A stretch of 64,000 bases of DNA from Inquilinus sp. Marseille-Q2685. GTDB taxonomy: Bacteria; Pseudomonadota; Alphaproteobacteria; DSM-16000; Inquilinaceae. The stretch covers positions 186,001-250,000 of the forward strand of contig NZ_CAKAKL010000005.1 of assembly GCF_916619195.1 (NCBI RefSeq), given 5' to 3'. Shown piece after piece: positions 36,437-45,760 of this stretch; position 1 is the first letter of the stretch, and every line of letters starts with the position of its first letter. Under the pieces are notes generated by a model. That model was not told the origin of the DNA and searched no databases. It saw only the letters and a program-made list of their open reading frames with translations. The position numbers were made by a program, and so were the translations under genes.

Positions 36437-38936
36437 GGCGGAGGTCCCCTTGCTTGCCCTGGATCAGGCCGTTGATCAGGCCGGTGATGGTCTGGTGCAG
36501 CTGCTCGTTGTCGGTGCGGCTCTTGACCAGCGAGGCGGAGACGGCGCTGGCATAGGCCGCGCTGGAATCCTGGGCCGAGAAGATCAGCACCGGCTCCCGC
36601 GGCGTGCGGGCATTGATCGTCTCCAGGAGGTCGAGGCCGGAGCCGTCGGGCAGCCCGACATCGATGATGACCAGGTCGAAGCGCCGCTCCGCCAGCCTCT
36701 CGCGGCCCTCCTGCAGCGACCGCGCCGGCACGATCTCCGCCTCGTCGCGGACGATGGCGCCGACCACCTCGATCACGTCGTCGTCGTCCTCGACATGCAG
36801 GATACAGGCGCGGCCGCTGCGGTTGCGCAAGCCCGCCTGGCGCAGCGCCGCCCGCAGCCGCAGCTGCTCGATCGGCTTGTCCAGCCAGTCGACGATGTTG
36901 AAGGCGTCGCCGTTCAACTCGCGCTTGCCGTCCTGGGCGGTGGCGGAGACGACGACGATCGGCAGCTCCGCCGTCGCCGGGTCGGCGCGCAGCTGCCGGA
37001 TCAGGGTGATCCCGTCGATGCCCGGCAGCAGCAGGTCGACGGTCATCGCGTCGTAGTGCCCCGTACGCGCCTTCTCCAGCGCCGTCTCGGCGTCGCGGGC
37101 GAAGTCGACCCGCCAGCCGTCCTGCTCGATCATCAGCCCCAGCAGGGTCGCGACGTCCGGATCGTCCTCGCAGATCAGCACCTGGCGCCGGGCGTCGCCG
37201 GCCGGGGCCGCCATCTGCGGCGCCTCGGCCAGCAGCGGCAGGGTGAACCAGAAGCGGGTGCCGCCGCCCTCCGCCGGCTCGAAGCCGATGCGGCCGCCAT
37301 GGCGCTCGACGATGGCCTTGGCGATCGACAGGCCGAGGCCGGTGCCGCCCTTGCGCCGCACATCACTGGCATCCGCCTGGGCGAAGCGCTGGAAGATCCG
37401 GCTGCGGAACTCCTCCGGAATGCCGATGCCACGGTCGCGCACGCTGATCCGGGCCTGGCGTCCCACCGTCTCGACCGCGACCTCCACCGTGCTGCCGGCG
37501 GGCGAGAACTTGGCCGCGTTCGACAGGAGGTTGGTCAGCACCTGGATCAGGCGGTCGGCGTCGCCCTGCACCGGCAGCGCTGTGCCCGACCGGGTCGTGA
37601 TCCGGTACTCGACCTCGTGCTGCGCCGCGTAGGCCTGGTTGGCTTCGACCGCCTGCTCGACCAGCGCGCCGGCCTCCAGCCGGTCGTGCCGGAACTCCAT
37701 GCGCCCCGATTCGATCTTCTCGATGTCGAGGATGTCGTTGACCAGGCCGACCAGGCGCTCGCTGTTCTTGTGCGCGATCTCCAAGAGCGACTTCGCCTTC
37801 TCCGGCAGTCCGCCGGCCGCCCCGGCCACGATCAGGCCCAGCGAGCCGCGGATCGAGGTCAGCGGCGTGCGCAGCTCGTGGCTCACCGTCGACACGAACT
37901 CGTTCTTCAGCTGGTCCAGCCGGTGCCGCTCGGTCATGTCGCGCAGGATGCAGACCGAGACGGTGCGGCCGTCGCGCTCGAACACGCCGGTCGAGATCTC
38001 GGCCGGAAAGCTGGTGCCATCGCGCCGCGTCACCGTGACCTCGCCGATCGGCTGGGCGCCGCCGGCCAGGGCCGGAACCAGCGCGGAGATGTCGGCCCCG
38101 GCCAGGCTGCCGCCGGCGACCCCGAAGGCCTCGCCGCAGGCGCGGTTGGCCAGCTCGACCACCCCGTCCTGGCCGACCACCAGGATCGGGTCGCGGGCAC
38201 TGTCCAGAACCGCCTGCAGCTGGGCCTGGCTCTCGGCCAGCGCCCGGGCCGCGGCGTCGCTCTCCAGCTTCGCCCGCTCCAGCTCACGATAGCGCTGCAG
38301 GTCGGTGCGCACTTGGCGCGACATCGCCCAGGCGGCCAGCAGCCCGCACAGGGCCGCCAGCGCGGCGACGCCGGCCAGCAGCCAGATGATCCGCCGCAGC
38401 GTCGCCTCGGTGGCGGCCTGGCGGTCCGTCAGCAGCGCCTTCTCCGTGGCCACCGCCGCCTCGATCCTGTCGCGGAAGGCCGGCGCCTGGTCGGCGGCGT
38501 CCCTGACGATGGCGCGGGCGCCGTCGAGGTCACCCTGCCGGACCGCGGCGATGATCCGGTCGTTGGTGACCAGGATCTGCTCGGTGATGGCCGCGGCGTC
38601 GTCGAAGCGCCGGACCTGCTCCGGGTTGTCCGCGGTCAGGCTGCGCAGGTCCAGCAGCTTGTCGGTGGCCAGCCGGGCGCTGTCCTCCGCCACCGCCGCA
38701 TCCCGCGGACTGCCGGTGATGATGAAGCCGCGGCTCAAGGCCTGGGCCCGTGCGATGGCCAGCCGGGCCTCGTAGATGGTGGTGATCACCAGGTTGGTGT
38801 GGTCCACCCGGGCCTGCGTGCGGGCGTTGTCGGCCAGGAACTGCTTGCCGAGCCATCCGGCCGTGCCGAAGAACAGCAGGAAGCCGAGGATCGCCAGCAG
38901 AACGATCGAGCGGACCGAGCCCAGAAACTTCTCCAT
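36426..38936 (-). CDS. Hybrid sensor histidine kinase (CHASE3-like, PAS, HisKA, HATPase, two receivers)
   Basis: 836-residue membrane kinase. TM1 is about residues 9-29 and TM2 about 185-205, enclosing a periplasmic, largely helical CHASE3-like domain. A PAS domain (about 240-335) follows. HisKA has His353 in STVSHELRTPL and the ATPase domain shows LLSNAAKFSP, DRGIGIP and GGTGLGLSI. Two receivers carry Asp634 (VDLLLPGIDG) and Asp759 (IIDVGLPDGSG). First gene of a three-gene operon with a receiver and Hpt protein. The sensed signal cannot be told. Confidence 0.94.
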   Translation of the reverse strand: MEKFLGSVRSIVLLAILGFLLFFGTAGWLGKQFLADNARTQARVDHTNLVITTIYEARLAIARAQALSRGFIITGSPRDAAVAEDSARLATDKLLDLRSLTADNPEQVRRFDDAAAITEQILVTNDRIIAAVRQGDLDGARAIVRDAADQAPAFRDRIEAAVATEKALLTDRQAATEATLRRIIWLLAGVAALAALCGLLAAWAMSRQVRTDLQRYRELERAKLESDAAARALAESQAQLQAVLDSARDPILVVGQDGVVELANRACGEAFGVAGGSLAGADISALVPALAGGAQPIGEVTVTRRDGTSFPAEISTGVFERDGRTVSVCILRDMTERHRLDQLKNEFVSTVSHELRTPLTSIRGSLGLIVAGAAGGLPEKAKSLLEIAHKNSERLVGLVNDILDIEKIESGRMEFRHDRLEAGALVEQAVEANQAYAAQHEVEYRITTRSGTALPVQGDADRLIQVLTNLLSNAAKFSPAGSTVEVAVETVGRQARISVRDRGIGIPEEFRSRIFQRFAQADASDVRRKGGTGLGLSIAKAIVERHGGRIGFEPAEGGGTRFWFTLPLLAEAPQMAAPAGDARRQVLICEDDPDVATLLGLMIEQDGWRVDFARDAETALEKARTGHYDAMTVDLLLPGIDGITLIRQLRADPATAELPIVVVSATAQDGKRELNGDAFNIVDWLDKPIEQLRLRAALRQAGLRNRSGRACILHVEDDDDVIEVVGAIVRDEAEIVPARSLQEGRERLAERRFDLVIIDVGLPDGSGLDLLETINARTPREPVLIFSAQDSSAAYASAVSASLVKSRTDNEQLHQTITGLINGLIQGKQGDLRHGR

Positions 38937-39031
38937 TCCCCACGCGTCTCCCGATCGTCCCCCGGGCCATCGGCCTCTTGATCAGGTGATAGTCGAAGCC
39001 GGCGGCGGTGTCGCCGTCGGGCGGACGGTAT

Positions 39032-39043
39032 GAATAATTATTC
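39032..39043. promoter_or_regulatory. Perfect 12-bp AT-rich palindrome between kinase and adenine deaminase genes
   Basis: GAATAATTATTC is a perfect palindrome within an AT-rich patch (39027-39061) in otherwise GC-rich DNA. It is 95 bases upstream of the kinase start and 79 bases upstream of the deaminase start. A regulator site or part of a divergent promoter is likely, but no clear -35/-10 pair fits. Confidence 0.4.
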
Positions 39044-39122
39044 TAAAGTTCTATCTATTTCGAAGTCGGGCACGGATCGGCTCGATCCTGCTACGCTGCG
39101 GTCCCGGCAGGAGAAGGACGGC

Positions 39123-40829
39123 ATGAGCGGCACGGCGGATCTGAGGCGGCGAATCGACCAGGCTCTGGGCCACGCGCCCGCCGATCTGGTGATCAAGGGC
39201 GCGCGCACCCTCGACGTGATCACCGGCGCGCTGCTGGAGGGCGACGTGGCGGTCTGCGGCGACCGCATCGTCGGCACCTGCGCCGATTATGCCGGCGCGG
39301 CCGAGATCGACGGCCGCGGCAAGGTGGTGGTGCCCGGCTTCATCGACACCCATGTGCATTGCGAATCGACCCTCGTGACGCCGGCGGAGTTCGATCGCTG
39401 CGTGCTGCCGCGCGGCACCACCACCGCGGTCTGCGACCCGCACGAGATCTGCAACGTGCTGGGCGAGGCTGGGCTGCGCTACTTCCTCGACGGCGCTCAG
39501 GGCACGGCGATGGACCTGCGGGTCCAGCTCTCCTCCTGCGTGCCGGCGACGGAGCTGGAGACCGCCGGCGCCCGGCTCGACGCCGCCGATCTGGCCCGGC
39601 ACCGCGGCCATCCCAAGGTGATCGGCCTGGCCGAGTTCATGAACTTCCCCGGCGTGCTGGCCAAGGACGAGGCGGTGCTGGAGAAGCTGGCCGCCTTCCA
39701 GGACGGCCATATCGACGGCCATTCGCCGCTGCTGACCGGCAAGCCGCTGAACGCCTATCTCGCCTGCGGCATCCGCAACTGCCACGAGACGACGGGGCCG
39801 GAGGAGGCGCTGGAGAAGCTGCGCAAGGGCATGCAGATCCTGATCCGCGACGGTTCGGTCAGCAAGGACGTGCACGCGCTGGCGCCGATCATCTCGGCCG
39901 AGACCTCGCCGCTGCTCGGCCTGTGCACCGACGACCGCAACCCGCTCGACATCGCCGAGGAAGGCCATCTCGATCACCTGATCCGGTCGGCGATCCGCCG
40001 CGGCGCGCCGGTGGCCCATGTCTACCGCGCCGCCACCTGGTCGGCCGCCCAGGGCTTCGGCCTGCGCGATCGCGGCCTGGTCGCCCCCGGCCGCCGCGCC
40101 GACCTGGTGCTGCTCGATGATCTCGAAGCCTGCGCCGTGTCGCAGGTGATCAGCGCCGGGCGTGTGGTCGGGCCGGAGATCTTCGCGGGGCGGGCCGCGC
40201 CGGCCTCGGTCGGCCTCGGCTCGGTGAAGCTCGACCCGGTGGTGGCGGAGGATTTCCAGGCTCCCACATCCGGCCCGACCAGCCCGGTGATCGGGCTGAT
40301 CCCGGGCAAGATCATCACCGAGGCGCTGACCGCGACCCTGCCCTGGCGCGACGGCTGCCGCCACCCCGATCCGGACCAGGACATCCTCAAGATCTGCGTC
40401 TTCGCCCGCCACGGGGTGAACCGCAATGTCGGCCGCGCCTTCGTCAAGGGCTTCGGCTTCCGCGGCGGCGCGCTCGCCTCCTCGGTCGGGCATGACAGCC
40501 ACAACATCTGCGTGGTCGGCGACAACGATGCCGACATGGCGGCGGCGGTGAACCGCCTGATCGCGCTGCAGGGCGGCTTCGTCGCGATCCGGAACGGCCA
40601 GGTGGCCGGCGAGATCGCCCTGCCCCTGGCCGGACTGATGAGCCTGCAGCCCTTCGAGCAGGTGGCGGACGACCTGCTGACGCTGCGCCGGGCGGTGAAG
40701 GCGATGGGATGCCCCCTGCCGGAGCCCTTCATCCAGCTGGCCTTCCTGCCGCTGCCGGTGATCCCGCACCTCAAGATCACCGATCGCGGGCTGGTGGATG
40801 TGGACCGGTTCGAGCTGATCGCGGCCTAG
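39123..40829 (+). CDS. ade: Adenine deaminase
   Basis: Amidohydrolase that converts adenine to hypoxanthine (568 residues). Metal ligands lie in [14 protein letters not shown]. Later motifs are [29 protein letters not shown] and [11 protein letters not shown]. The C-terminal adenine-deaminase domain ([18 protein letters not shown]) is present. AGGAGAAGG lies upstream of the ATG at 39123; the frame further upstream is AT-rich noncoding DNA. Its stop overlaps that of the convergent cupin gene by 4 bases. Confidence 0.95.
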   Translation: MSGTADLRRRIDQALGHAPADLVIKGARTLDVITGALLEGDVAVCGDRIVGTCADYAGAAEIDGRGKVVVPGFIDTHVHCESTLVTPAEFDRCVLPRGTTTAVCDPHEICNVLGEAGLRYFLDGAQGTAMDLRVQLSSCVPATELETAGARLDAADLARHRGHPKVIGLAEFMNFPGVLAKDEAVLEKLAAFQDGHIDGHSPLLTGKPLNAYLACGIRNCHETTGPEEALEKLRKGMQILIRDGSVSKDVHALAPIISAETSPLLGLCTDDRNPLDIAEEGHLDHLIRSAIRRGAPVAHVYRAATWSAAQGFGLRDRGLVAPGRRADLVLLDDLEACAVSQVISAGRVVGPEIFAGRAAPASVGLGSVKLDPVVAEDFQAPTSGPTSPVIGLIPGKIITEALTATLPWRDGCRHPDPDQDILKICVFARHGVNRNVGRAFVKGFGFRGGALASSVGHDSHNICVVGDNDADMAAAVNRLIALQGGFVAIRNGQVAGEIALPLAGLMSLQPFEQVADDLLTLRRAVKAMGCPLPEPFIQLAFLPLPVIPHLKITDRGLVDVDRFELIAA

Positions 40830-41149
40830 CCGTGATGCAGCGCCAGCCAGACGGTTGGCTCTTGCGGATCGGTCCAGGCGACGCGGTGGCGGGCATGGGC
40901 CGGGATGTGCACCCAGTCGCCGGGGCGTAGGCTGCGGGGCGCCGCCTCGCCCTCGACCTCCAGGCCGGCGGAGCCGCGCAGCAGCACCACCCATTCCGCC
41001 CGCGCCTGGTCGTACCAGAAGCCGGGCGGGCTGGCCTGGCCGGTGGAGACGATGCGCTCCAGCATGAAGCCCGCGCCCTGCAGCAGGGTGGTGAACTCTT
41101 CCTCCGCCGCCTCTCGCGGCAGGGCATCGAACAGGTTGCCGGCCTTCAT
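40826..41149 (-). CDS. Small cupin-domain protein
   Basis: 107-residue single-domain cupin. The first motif region ([20 protein letters not shown]) and second ([20 protein letters not shown]) are visible, with His residues that may bind metal. Its ATG overlaps the DUF3095 stop (ATGA), so the two are co-translated. Substrate and reaction are unknown. Confidence 0.87.
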   Translation of the reverse strand: MKAGNLFDALPREAAEEEFTTLLQGAGFMLERIVSTGQASPPGFWYDQARAEWVVLLRGSAGLEVEGEAAPRSLRPGDWVHIPAHARHRVAWTDPQEPTVWLALHHG

Positions 41150-42288
41150 GACGGCTTCAGCCGGGAGGCGGCGGCGGCATAGCCGCCGGAGGCGCCGTCG
41201 ATGAAATGGACATGGTCGCTGCGCAGCGGCGACGGGGTGAAGCAGGTGACGATGGCCGAGTCCTGCCGGTGCAGGCCGAAGCGGGCGATGCCGGCCTGCT
41301 CGGCGGCCAGCAGGCGGGCCTCCAGCCGGTCGGCCAGGGCCGGGGTGCAGTCCAGCGTCATGCGCAGCCCGTCGTCGTATTTGCGGTAGTCGGCATTGGC
41401 CACCATCTCGCGCATGTAGCGCTCGGGCCGGAAGCCGCCGACCGGGATGCCGAAGCGGAACACCGCCCAGCCGCCCAGGCTGTGCAGCCCCACCAGCAGC
41501 TTGCGCAGGAACAGCGGCTGGCCGGCGCCGCGCAAGGTCCGCGCCTCGATGTCCAGCCCGGGCGGCGGCCAGGCCAGGCCGCGGGCGAGATCGATCATCG
41601 GGTGCTCGGCCTCGCTCTCGCGCCCGGTCATGCGCAGGATGTCGCCGACCAGCTCGCGGAATCCGGCCTCGCTCTCGGCCACCGCCGGGGCGGCGATCAG
41701 CGACACCACCACGCCGTGCCGGGCCGGAAACTCCTGCCAGCGGCAGGACAGGCCGGTCAGGTCGGGGCGTGTGCCGGCCGGCGCCGGCTCGACCGCGAAG
41801 GCGCCGGCCTTCAGCTCGCGCTCGGCCCATGCCAGGCCGCCGCCCATGAACATGGCGTAGGCGACGTTCGGCGACGGGGCATAGCGGGCGACCCGGACGT
41901 CCCAGCCGGCGGTCCGGATCGATGCCACTGGCACCAGCCCGACCCGCAGGGTCAGGCCGAGCTCGTCGCGCACCCAGGCGGCGGTGGCGGCCAGGGCGGC
42001 ACGGGCGGTGTCGGCATCGCCGGGCGGCAGGGCGAAGCTGGCGCCGTCGCCGCCGAAGGCGAAGGGGAAGTCGCGCTGCGCCAGGGCGTTGGAGACGGCG
42101 GCGATCAGCGCCGCGCCGGCGACGTTGACGCTCTTGTACCGCCCGGCCCGGATCGCCGCGGTGGAGGCGACGACGTCGGACAGGCCGATCACCCAATCCT
42201 CCGGCAGCGGCCGGTACAGCGCCGTGTCGGTCAGCCGGGCGAAGCCGTCGAACACCGGCACCTGGGGGTAGAAGTCGTCCTCGGCCAT
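41146..42288 (-). CDS. DUF3095 protein (possible nucleotidyl-cyclase-like fold)
   Basis: 380-residue protein of the DUF3095 family, some members of which have been annotated, without proof, as adenylate cyclases. The stretch FPFAFGGDGASFALP resembles the FGGDE/cyclase core, with an earlier Asp in GLSDVVAST that could be a metal ligand. No membrane segment or sensory domain is seen. The start MAEDDFYPQVPVF is chosen for its position at the conserved region; ATGs at 42324 and 42363 are in frame. Divergent from yjbQ and coupled to a cupin gene. Confidence 0.8.
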   Translation of the reverse strand: MAEDDFYPQVPVFDGFARLTDTALYRPLPEDWVIGLSDVVASTAAIRAGRYKSVNVAGAALIAAVSNALAQRDFPFAFGGDGASFALPPGDADTARAALAATAAWVRDELGLTLRVGLVPVASIRTAGWDVRVARYAPSPNVAYAMFMGGGLAWAERELKAGAFAVEPAPAGTRPDLTGLSCRWQEFPARHGVVVSLIAAPAVAESEAGFRELVGDILRMTGRESEAEHPMIDLARGLAWPPPGLDIEARTLRGAGQPLFLRKLLVGLHSLGGWAVFRFGIPVGGFRPERYMREMVANADYRKYDDGLRMTLDCTPALADRLEARLLAAEQAGIARFGLHRQDSAIVTCFTPSPLRSDHVHFIDGASGGYAAAASRLKPS

Positions 42289-42372
42289 GGCCGCATTCTC
42301 GCCGATCGGGCGGGGATCCGCCATCCTGTCGCTGCCATTGATCCGGAACACCGCCCGACGCATGGTGCACCG

Positions 42373-42789
42373 ATGCAGCAGTTCCTCCATACCCTCCAGG
42401 TCACCACCCGCGGCAAGGGTCTGGTCGAGATCACGCCGCAGATCCGGCCCTGGGTCGAGGCGCAACGGATCGGGACCGGGCTCCTGACCGTGTTCTGCCG
42501 ACACACCTCGGCCTCGCTGCTGATCCAGGAGAATGCCGACCCGGACGTCAGGGCCGACCTGGAGGCCTATTTCGAGCGGATCGCGCCGGAGGGCGACGTC
42601 TACATCCACGATGCCGAGGGGCCGGACGACATGCCGGCCCATATCCGCACGGCGCTGACCCAGGTGCAGCTCTCGATCCCGGTCGCATCCGGCCGTCTCG
42701 TGCTCGGCACTTGGCAGGGCATCTACCTGTTCGAACACCGAAGCATGCCGCACCGGCGCGAGATCGTGCTGCACTTGCTCGGGGAATAA
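42373..42789 (+). CDS. yjbQ: YjbQ-family protein (UPF0047)
   Basis: 138-residue protein of the UPF0047/YjbQ family. Conserved motifs are FCRHTSASLLIQENADPDV, IHDAEGPDDMPAHIRTAL and LGTWQGIYLFEHR, including the clustered His and Asp residues. E. coli YjbQ shows weak thiamine-phosphate synthase activity, but the true role is unclear. It is divergent from the DUF3095 gene. Confidence 0.92.
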   Translation: MQQFLHTLQVTTRGKGLVEITPQIRPWVEAQRIGTGLLTVFCRHTSASLLIQENADPDVRADLEAYFERIAPEGDVYIHDAEGPDDMPAHIRTALTQVQLSIPVASGRLVLGTWQGIYLFEHRSMPHRREIVLHLLGE

Positions 42790-42802
42790 CGCCGGCGCCC
42801 CA

Positions 42803-42842
42803 TTGACATTCCTCAGGCCTGATCTTAGCTAATCGGGCTAAG
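42803..42842 (+). promoter_or_regulatory. Promoter and operator of the Phd/PIN toxin-antitoxin pair
   Basis: TTGACA (42803-42808) is a perfect -35. An inverted repeat CTTAGC-TAATCGG-GCTAAG (42824-42842) covers the expected -10 region and ends on the ribosome-binding site AAGGAGG of the antitoxin gene. Autorepression by the antitoxin complex is likely. Confidence 0.6.
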
Positions 42843-42851
42843 GAGGTCGCC

Positions 42852-43079
42852 ATGATCCGAGTCAACATGCACGAAGCGAAGAGCAACCTGTCGGCGCTGG
42901 CGGAAAAAGCGCGGGCTGGCGAGCAGGTCGTCATCGCACGCGCGGGGGAGCCATGGGTCGAACTGGTGCCCTACACCGGCGCGCGCCGCGAACCCGGCGG
43001 CTATGAGGGCCAGATCGTCATCGCTCCGGACTTCGATGCCCCGAATGAGGAGATCGCCGACCTCTTCGAAGGCAAGTGA
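42852..43079 (+). CDS. Phd/YefM-type antitoxin
   Basis: 75-residue antitoxin. The N-terminal DNA-binding Phd fold reads VNMHEAKSNLSALAEKARAG and VVIARAGEPWVELVPY; the C-terminal part (APDFDAPNEEIADLFEGK) should wrap the toxin. Ribosome-binding site AAGGAGG. Its stop overlaps the toxin start (TGATG). Confidence 0.93.
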   Translation: MIRVNMHEAKSNLSALAEKARAGEQVVIARAGEPWVELVPYTGARREPGGYEGQIVIAPDFDAPNEEIADLFEGK

Positions 43080-43465
43080 TGCGCGCTGTCCTGCTCGATA
43101 CCCACGCCTTCCTGTGGTGGCTCGCGAACGATGCTGCCCTGGGGCCGTCGGCGCGAGAGATCATCGCCGAGCCGCGGAACCGTGTCGTCGTCAGCGCAGC
43201 GACGGCTTGGGAGATCGCCATCAAGCGGCAGCTCGGCAAGTTGACGGCACCCGCCGACATTGAGGCCGTGGTGGAGGAAAAGGGGTTCGCCAAGCTGGCG
43301 ATCTCGTTCTTCCACGGCCAACAGGCGGGGGCCCTCCCGCCGCACCATCGCGATCCCTTCGATCGCATGCTGATTGCGCAGGCCCAGACGGAGGGGTTGG
43401 AGCTGATGACGGCCGATCCGGTGCTCCGGGCCTATGCGGTTCGTCTGATCGAAGCTGGCGCCTGA
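43079..43465 (+). CDS. PIN-domain toxin (VapC-like)
   Basis: 128-residue PIN-domain ribonuclease. The acidic residues expected for the metal site occur in LLDTHAFLWWL, SAATAWEIAIK, DPFDRMLIAQA and MTADPVLRAY. The ATG at 43079 overlaps the antitoxin stop; a GTG one codon earlier is possible. PIN toxins of this group usually cleave tRNA or rRNA. Confidence 0.93.
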   Translation: MRAVLLDTHAFLWWLANDAALGPSAREIIAEPRNRVVVSAATAWEIAIKRQLGKLTAPADIEAVVEEKGFAKLAISFFHGQQAGALPPHHRDPFDRMLIAQAQTEGLELMTADPVLRAYAVRLIEAGA

Positions 43466-43483
43466 GCGCCGCTCGGTTCCGGT

Positions 43484-44668
43484 TCAGCCTGCCGCGACCG
43501 CGGCCACGAACCGTTCGATCTCGGCCTCGCTGTTGTAGCAGTGCGGCGAAGCCCGCAGCATGGCGTCGAGGCCGCGGTCGGTCATATCGAACATGGTCGA
43601 GCGGCGGCGGGTGACGCTGGTGTTGATGCCGGCCGCGCGCAGCCGTTTGTGCAGCCCCTCGGCCGGCTCGTCCGCCTTGGTGAAGCTGACGATCGCGGAC
43701 CGCTCGGCGCCCTTGTCGCGCACGGTGACGCCGGGCAGGGTCGAGAGCCCGTCGCGCAGCCGGTCAGCCAGAGCCCGGGCTCGGTCGCGGATGGTATCGA
43801 GGCCGAGGGCCAGGGCGTAGTCGACCGCGGCGCCCATGCCGAGGATGCCGGTGAAGTTGCGCTCGAAATTCTCGAAGCGGCGGGCGTCCGGGCGCACCAC
43901 ATAGCGGTCGGGCGCCACCATCTCCGCCGCGTAGAGGTCGAGGAAGGGCGGGTCGATCCGGTCGAGCATCGACCGCCGGACATAGAGGAAGCCGACGGCG
44001 CGCGGCCCGCGCAGGAACTTGCGGGCGGTGGCCGACAGCATGTCGCAGCCGATCGCCTTGACATCGACCGGCATCTGACCGACCGACTGACAAGCATCGA
44101 GCAGGTAGGGAATGTTATGCGCGCGTGCGATCCGGCCGATCGCCGCCGCCGGGTTCACCAGCCCGCCATTGGTCGGGACGTGGCTGACCGCGATCAGCCG
44201 CGCCGGGCCCCGGTCGGTCGCCGTCACCGCCTGCTCCAGCGCAGCGACGTCGAGCTGGCCGGTGGCGTCGTCGGGCACGACCTCGACCACCGCGCCGGTC
44301 CGCTGCGCCACCTGCAGGTAGGAGATGGTGTTGGAGGCGTACTCGGCCTTGGCGGTCAGGATCCGGTCGCCCGGCCGGAAGGGCAGGCCGTAGAACACCA
44401 TGTCCCAGGCCCGGGTGGCGTTCTCCATCATCGCGATCTCGGTCGGATCGGCGCCGATCAGCCGGGCGATCGAGACATAGGCGGCCTCCAGCCGCGGCTC
44501 CGCCTCGGCCGCGGCGGCATAGCCGCCGATTTCCGCCTCCCGCCGCAGATGGTCCAGCATCGCATCCAGCACCGGCCGCGGCGGCAGGGCCGAGCCGGCG
44601 TTGTCGAGATGCAGCACCCGGGCGCAGCCCGGCGTGTCGGCGCGCAACCGGTCGAGATCGAGCATCAT
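43484..44668 (-). CDS. Class V aminotransferase (PLP-dependent, cysteine-desulfurase-like)
   Basis: 394-residue PLP enzyme of fold type I. HLDNAGSALPP opens the domain. The PLP lysine is in SATARKFLRGPRAVGFLYV, and ENATRAWDMVF, LIAVSHVPTNGGLVNP and LLDACQSVGQMPVD match class V enzymes such as isopenicillin N epimerase-like and selenocysteine-lyase-like proteins. No partner suggests sulfur transfer. Its ATG overlaps the glucokinase stop (ATGA), an unusual pairing. Substrate unknown. Confidence 0.87.
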   Translation of the reverse strand: MMLDLDRLRADTPGCARVLHLDNAGSALPPRPVLDAMLDHLRREAEIGGYAAAAEAEPRLEAAYVSIARLIGADPTEIAMMENATRAWDMVFYGLPFRPGDRILTAKAEYASNTISYLQVAQRTGAVVEVVPDDATGQLDVAALEQAVTATDRGPARLIAVSHVPTNGGLVNPAAAIGRIARAHNIPYLLDACQSVGQMPVDVKAIGCDMLSATARKFLRGPRAVGFLYVRRSMLDRIDPPFLDLYAAEMVAPDRYVVRPDARRFENFERNFTGILGMGAAVDYALALGLDTIRDRARALADRLRDGLSTLPGVTVRDKGAERSAIVSFTKADEPAEGLHKRLRAAGINTSVTRRRSTMFDMTDRGLDAMLRASPHCYNSEAEIERFVAAVAAG

Positions 44669-45624
44669 CGTGCCTGAGTGAGGCCCAGCACCGAACGCAA
44701 CCCGATGAAGGCCGGCAGCGGGTGGGTGACGAGGTGCGTCGGAATGCCGACGACGAAGCTGCGCATCCGGCCCTTGGCCTCGAAGCGTTGGCGGAACAGC
44801 GCGCCGTCGAACAGGGGCCCGAGCTTCGGCACGATGCCGCCGGCGATGTAGACGCCGCCGCGCGAGCCCAGCGTCAGCGCCAGGTTGCCGGCGACGGTGC
44901 CGAGCATCGAGGCGAACATCGACACCGCCTCGACGCAATGCGGATCGCCGGTCCCGGCACCCTCGGTCACGGCGGCGGCGTCCCGCTGCGCGGGGTCGAC
45001 ACCGTCGAGCTGCGACAGCGTCTCGTACAGGTTCACCAGCCCCATGCCGGACAGCACCCGCTCGGCCGAGACATGCTGGTAGCGGTGCCGCAGTCGGTCC
45101 AGCACCGCCGCCTCGCGCTCGGTCGCCGCGGCCATGGTGACGTGCCCGCCCTCGCCGGCCAGGGCGGCCCAGCGCCCGCCGCTCGGCACCAGGCCGGAGA
45201 CGCCGAGGCCGGTGCCGGGGCCGAGCACGCCGATCGGCTCGTCCGCCACCGCCGCCCCGCCGCCGATCCGGGTGCGGTCGCCCTCCTCAAGATAGGGCAC
45301 CGCCAGGGCGACGGCGGTGAAGTCGTTGATCACCTCCAGCCGCTCCAGCCCCAGATCCTTCTTGAGGCTCGCGATCGAAAAGGACCATGCGGCGTTGGTC
45401 AGGGTCACCTGATCACCGGTGACCGGGCTGGCCACGTCGATCGCCGCCTGCCGGGGCGGAGTCGCCGGCTTGACCATGTCGAGATAGGCGTGGGCGGCAT
45501 CGGCCAGGGTCGGATAATCCGCCCCGTGCAGGATCTTGGTGTCGCGCGTCCCGCCGGCATCGGCCAGGGCGAAGCGGGCGTTGGTGCCGCCGAGATCGGC
45601 GATGAGGGCGAGGGGCTCAGACAT
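44665..45624 (-). CDS. glk: Glucokinase
   Basis: ATP-dependent glucose kinase of the bacterial Glk family (319 residues). The phosphate-binding motif is IADLGGTNARFALAD and later motifs include LEVINDFTAVALAVPYL, LGPGTGLGVSGLV and VYIAGGIVPKLGPLF. Start MSEPLALIA at 45624 is used; the open frame upstream to 45801 is AT-rich and holds palindromes. It is coupled to the aminotransferase gene. Confidence 0.95.
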   Translation of the reverse strand: MSEPLALIADLGGTNARFALADAGGTRDTKILHGADYPTLADAAHAYLDMVKPATPPRQAAIDVASPVTGDQVTLTNAAWSFSIASLKKDLGLERLEVINDFTAVALAVPYLEEGDRTRIGGGAAVADEPIGVLGPGTGLGVSGLVPSGGRWAALAGEGGHVTMAAATEREAAVLDRLRHRYQHVSAERVLSGMGLVNLYETLSQLDGVDPAQRDAAAVTEGAGTGDPHCVEAVSMFASMLGTVAGNLALTLGSRGGVYIAGGIVPKLGPLFDGALFRQRFEAKGRMRSFVVGIPTHLVTHPLPAFIGLRSVLGLTQAR

Positions 45625-45744
45625 GGCGGGCCGGCTGTGTCGGGTCGGCCATGCTTCCCTCATGCGGCCGCCGGGGGCAAGCCCGAAGCTTATGGCGCCG
45701 GCCGCGAGCCGGAATGTATCGCCGGATCGGATTCGGCGCGTCTG

Positions 45745-45760
45745 TGTGCATCGCAGCACA
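45745..45760. promoter_or_regulatory. CRP/FNR-like palindrome upstream of glk
   Basis: TGTGC-ATCGCA-GCACA is a perfect 5-6-5 dyad with the spacing of CRP-family sites (TGTGA-N6-TCACA), differing by one base in each half. It lies 121 bases upstream of the glk start and about 100 bases before the small-RNA candidate, so it could serve either. Confidence 0.45.
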
